Origin: Gammaproteobacteria bacterium
Lineage (GTDB): Bacteria; Pseudomonadota; Gammaproteobacteria; Pseudomonadales; Azotimanducaceae
Assembly: GCA_026706935.1 (NCBI GenBank)
Contig: JAPOXV010000026.1
Location: 525,721 to 589,720, forward strand
Direction: 5' to 3'
DNA: 64,000 nucleotides
Below, piece by piece: positions 63,902 through 64,000 of the stretch (its first letter is position 1; each line of letters opens with the position of its first letter). Made by a program: the position numbers and the translations under genes. The notes under the pieces were generated by a model. That model searched no databases and was not told where the DNA came from. It was given only the letters and a program-made list of their open reading frames with translations.

Positions 63902-64000
63902 TCTGTCGCCTGGAAACGAAGGGCGGCGATTGTAGTCCGAGGGATCAATAGTTCGCCTCCCGTAGATTGCGTCGATGAACCGAAGCAAGTGGTCGATTTA

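Overview
The window looks like chromosome of a free-living, probably marine, aerobic gammaproteobacterium. The strongest clue is the block dsbA - cytochrome c4 - engB / polA - DUF2782 - thrB (17169-23315). To my knowledge this order is conserved around polA in Pseudomonas and relatives. TonB-dependent uptake, quinoprotein dehydrogenases, sulfatases and several c-type cytochromes fit a Gram-negative aerobic heterotroph. Gene density is very high, with many 1-11 bp overlaps. I found no tRNA, rRNA, prophage or CRISPR array.

Layout. 1-1716: the 3' part of an SDR gene and an unrecognised membrane-anchored coiled-coil protein. 1760-7476 (minus strand): a tight run of pyruvate dehydrogenase E1 (aceE, without aceF or lpd), an MFS transporter, and a molybdenum sulfite dehydrogenase with its small cytochrome c. 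7637-9877: a quinohaemoprotein alcohol dehydrogenase. 9936-18522 (minus): a TauD-like dioxygenase, an exported TldD/TldE-like pair, xylose isomerase and xylulokinase, DsbA, and cytochrome c4. 18584-23315: engB, polA, DUF2782 and thrB. 23312-25529 (minus): ergothioneine genes egtD and egtB. 25730-27010: an Nramp-like transporter. 27003-30415 (minus): SCO1, SURF1, an AroE fusion protein, TsaC and PurE. 30498-34368: a GST, an ankyrin protein, APS kinase and a carboxylesterase.

34845-40412 (minus) is an operon of a Yej-type oligopeptide ABC importer (binding protein and two permeases, no ATPase) ending in a sulfatase. 40427-51995 holds an SDR, DNA polymerase II, two paralogous double-NTF2-like proteins beside an aldo/keto reductase and an enolase-superfamily sugar-acid dehydratase, cytochrome b561, cytochrome c', an enoyl-CoA hydratase, a quinoprotein sugar dehydrogenase lipoprotein and a TonB-C-domain protein. 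52041-60783 is a second Yej-type importer, interleaved with a TonB-dependent receptor and divergent from a second sulfatase. 60784-64000 holds a TnpB-like gene and an alpha/beta hydrolase.

Two themes recur. The first is organosulfur handling: two sulfatases each beside an importer, a TauD-like dioxygenase, sulfite dehydrogenase, APS kinase and ergothioneine synthesis. The second is periplasmic redox chemistry: two PQQ-type enzymes, several c-type cytochromes, cytochrome b561, DsbA, and SCO1/SURF1. The least ordinary observations are the duplicated sulfatase/Yej loci without ATPase, the exported TldD/TldE-like pair, the AroE/YheV-like fusion, a Pol I whose proofreading residues are missing, and a TnpB-like protein with an intact nuclease triad but no zinc-ribbon cysteines.
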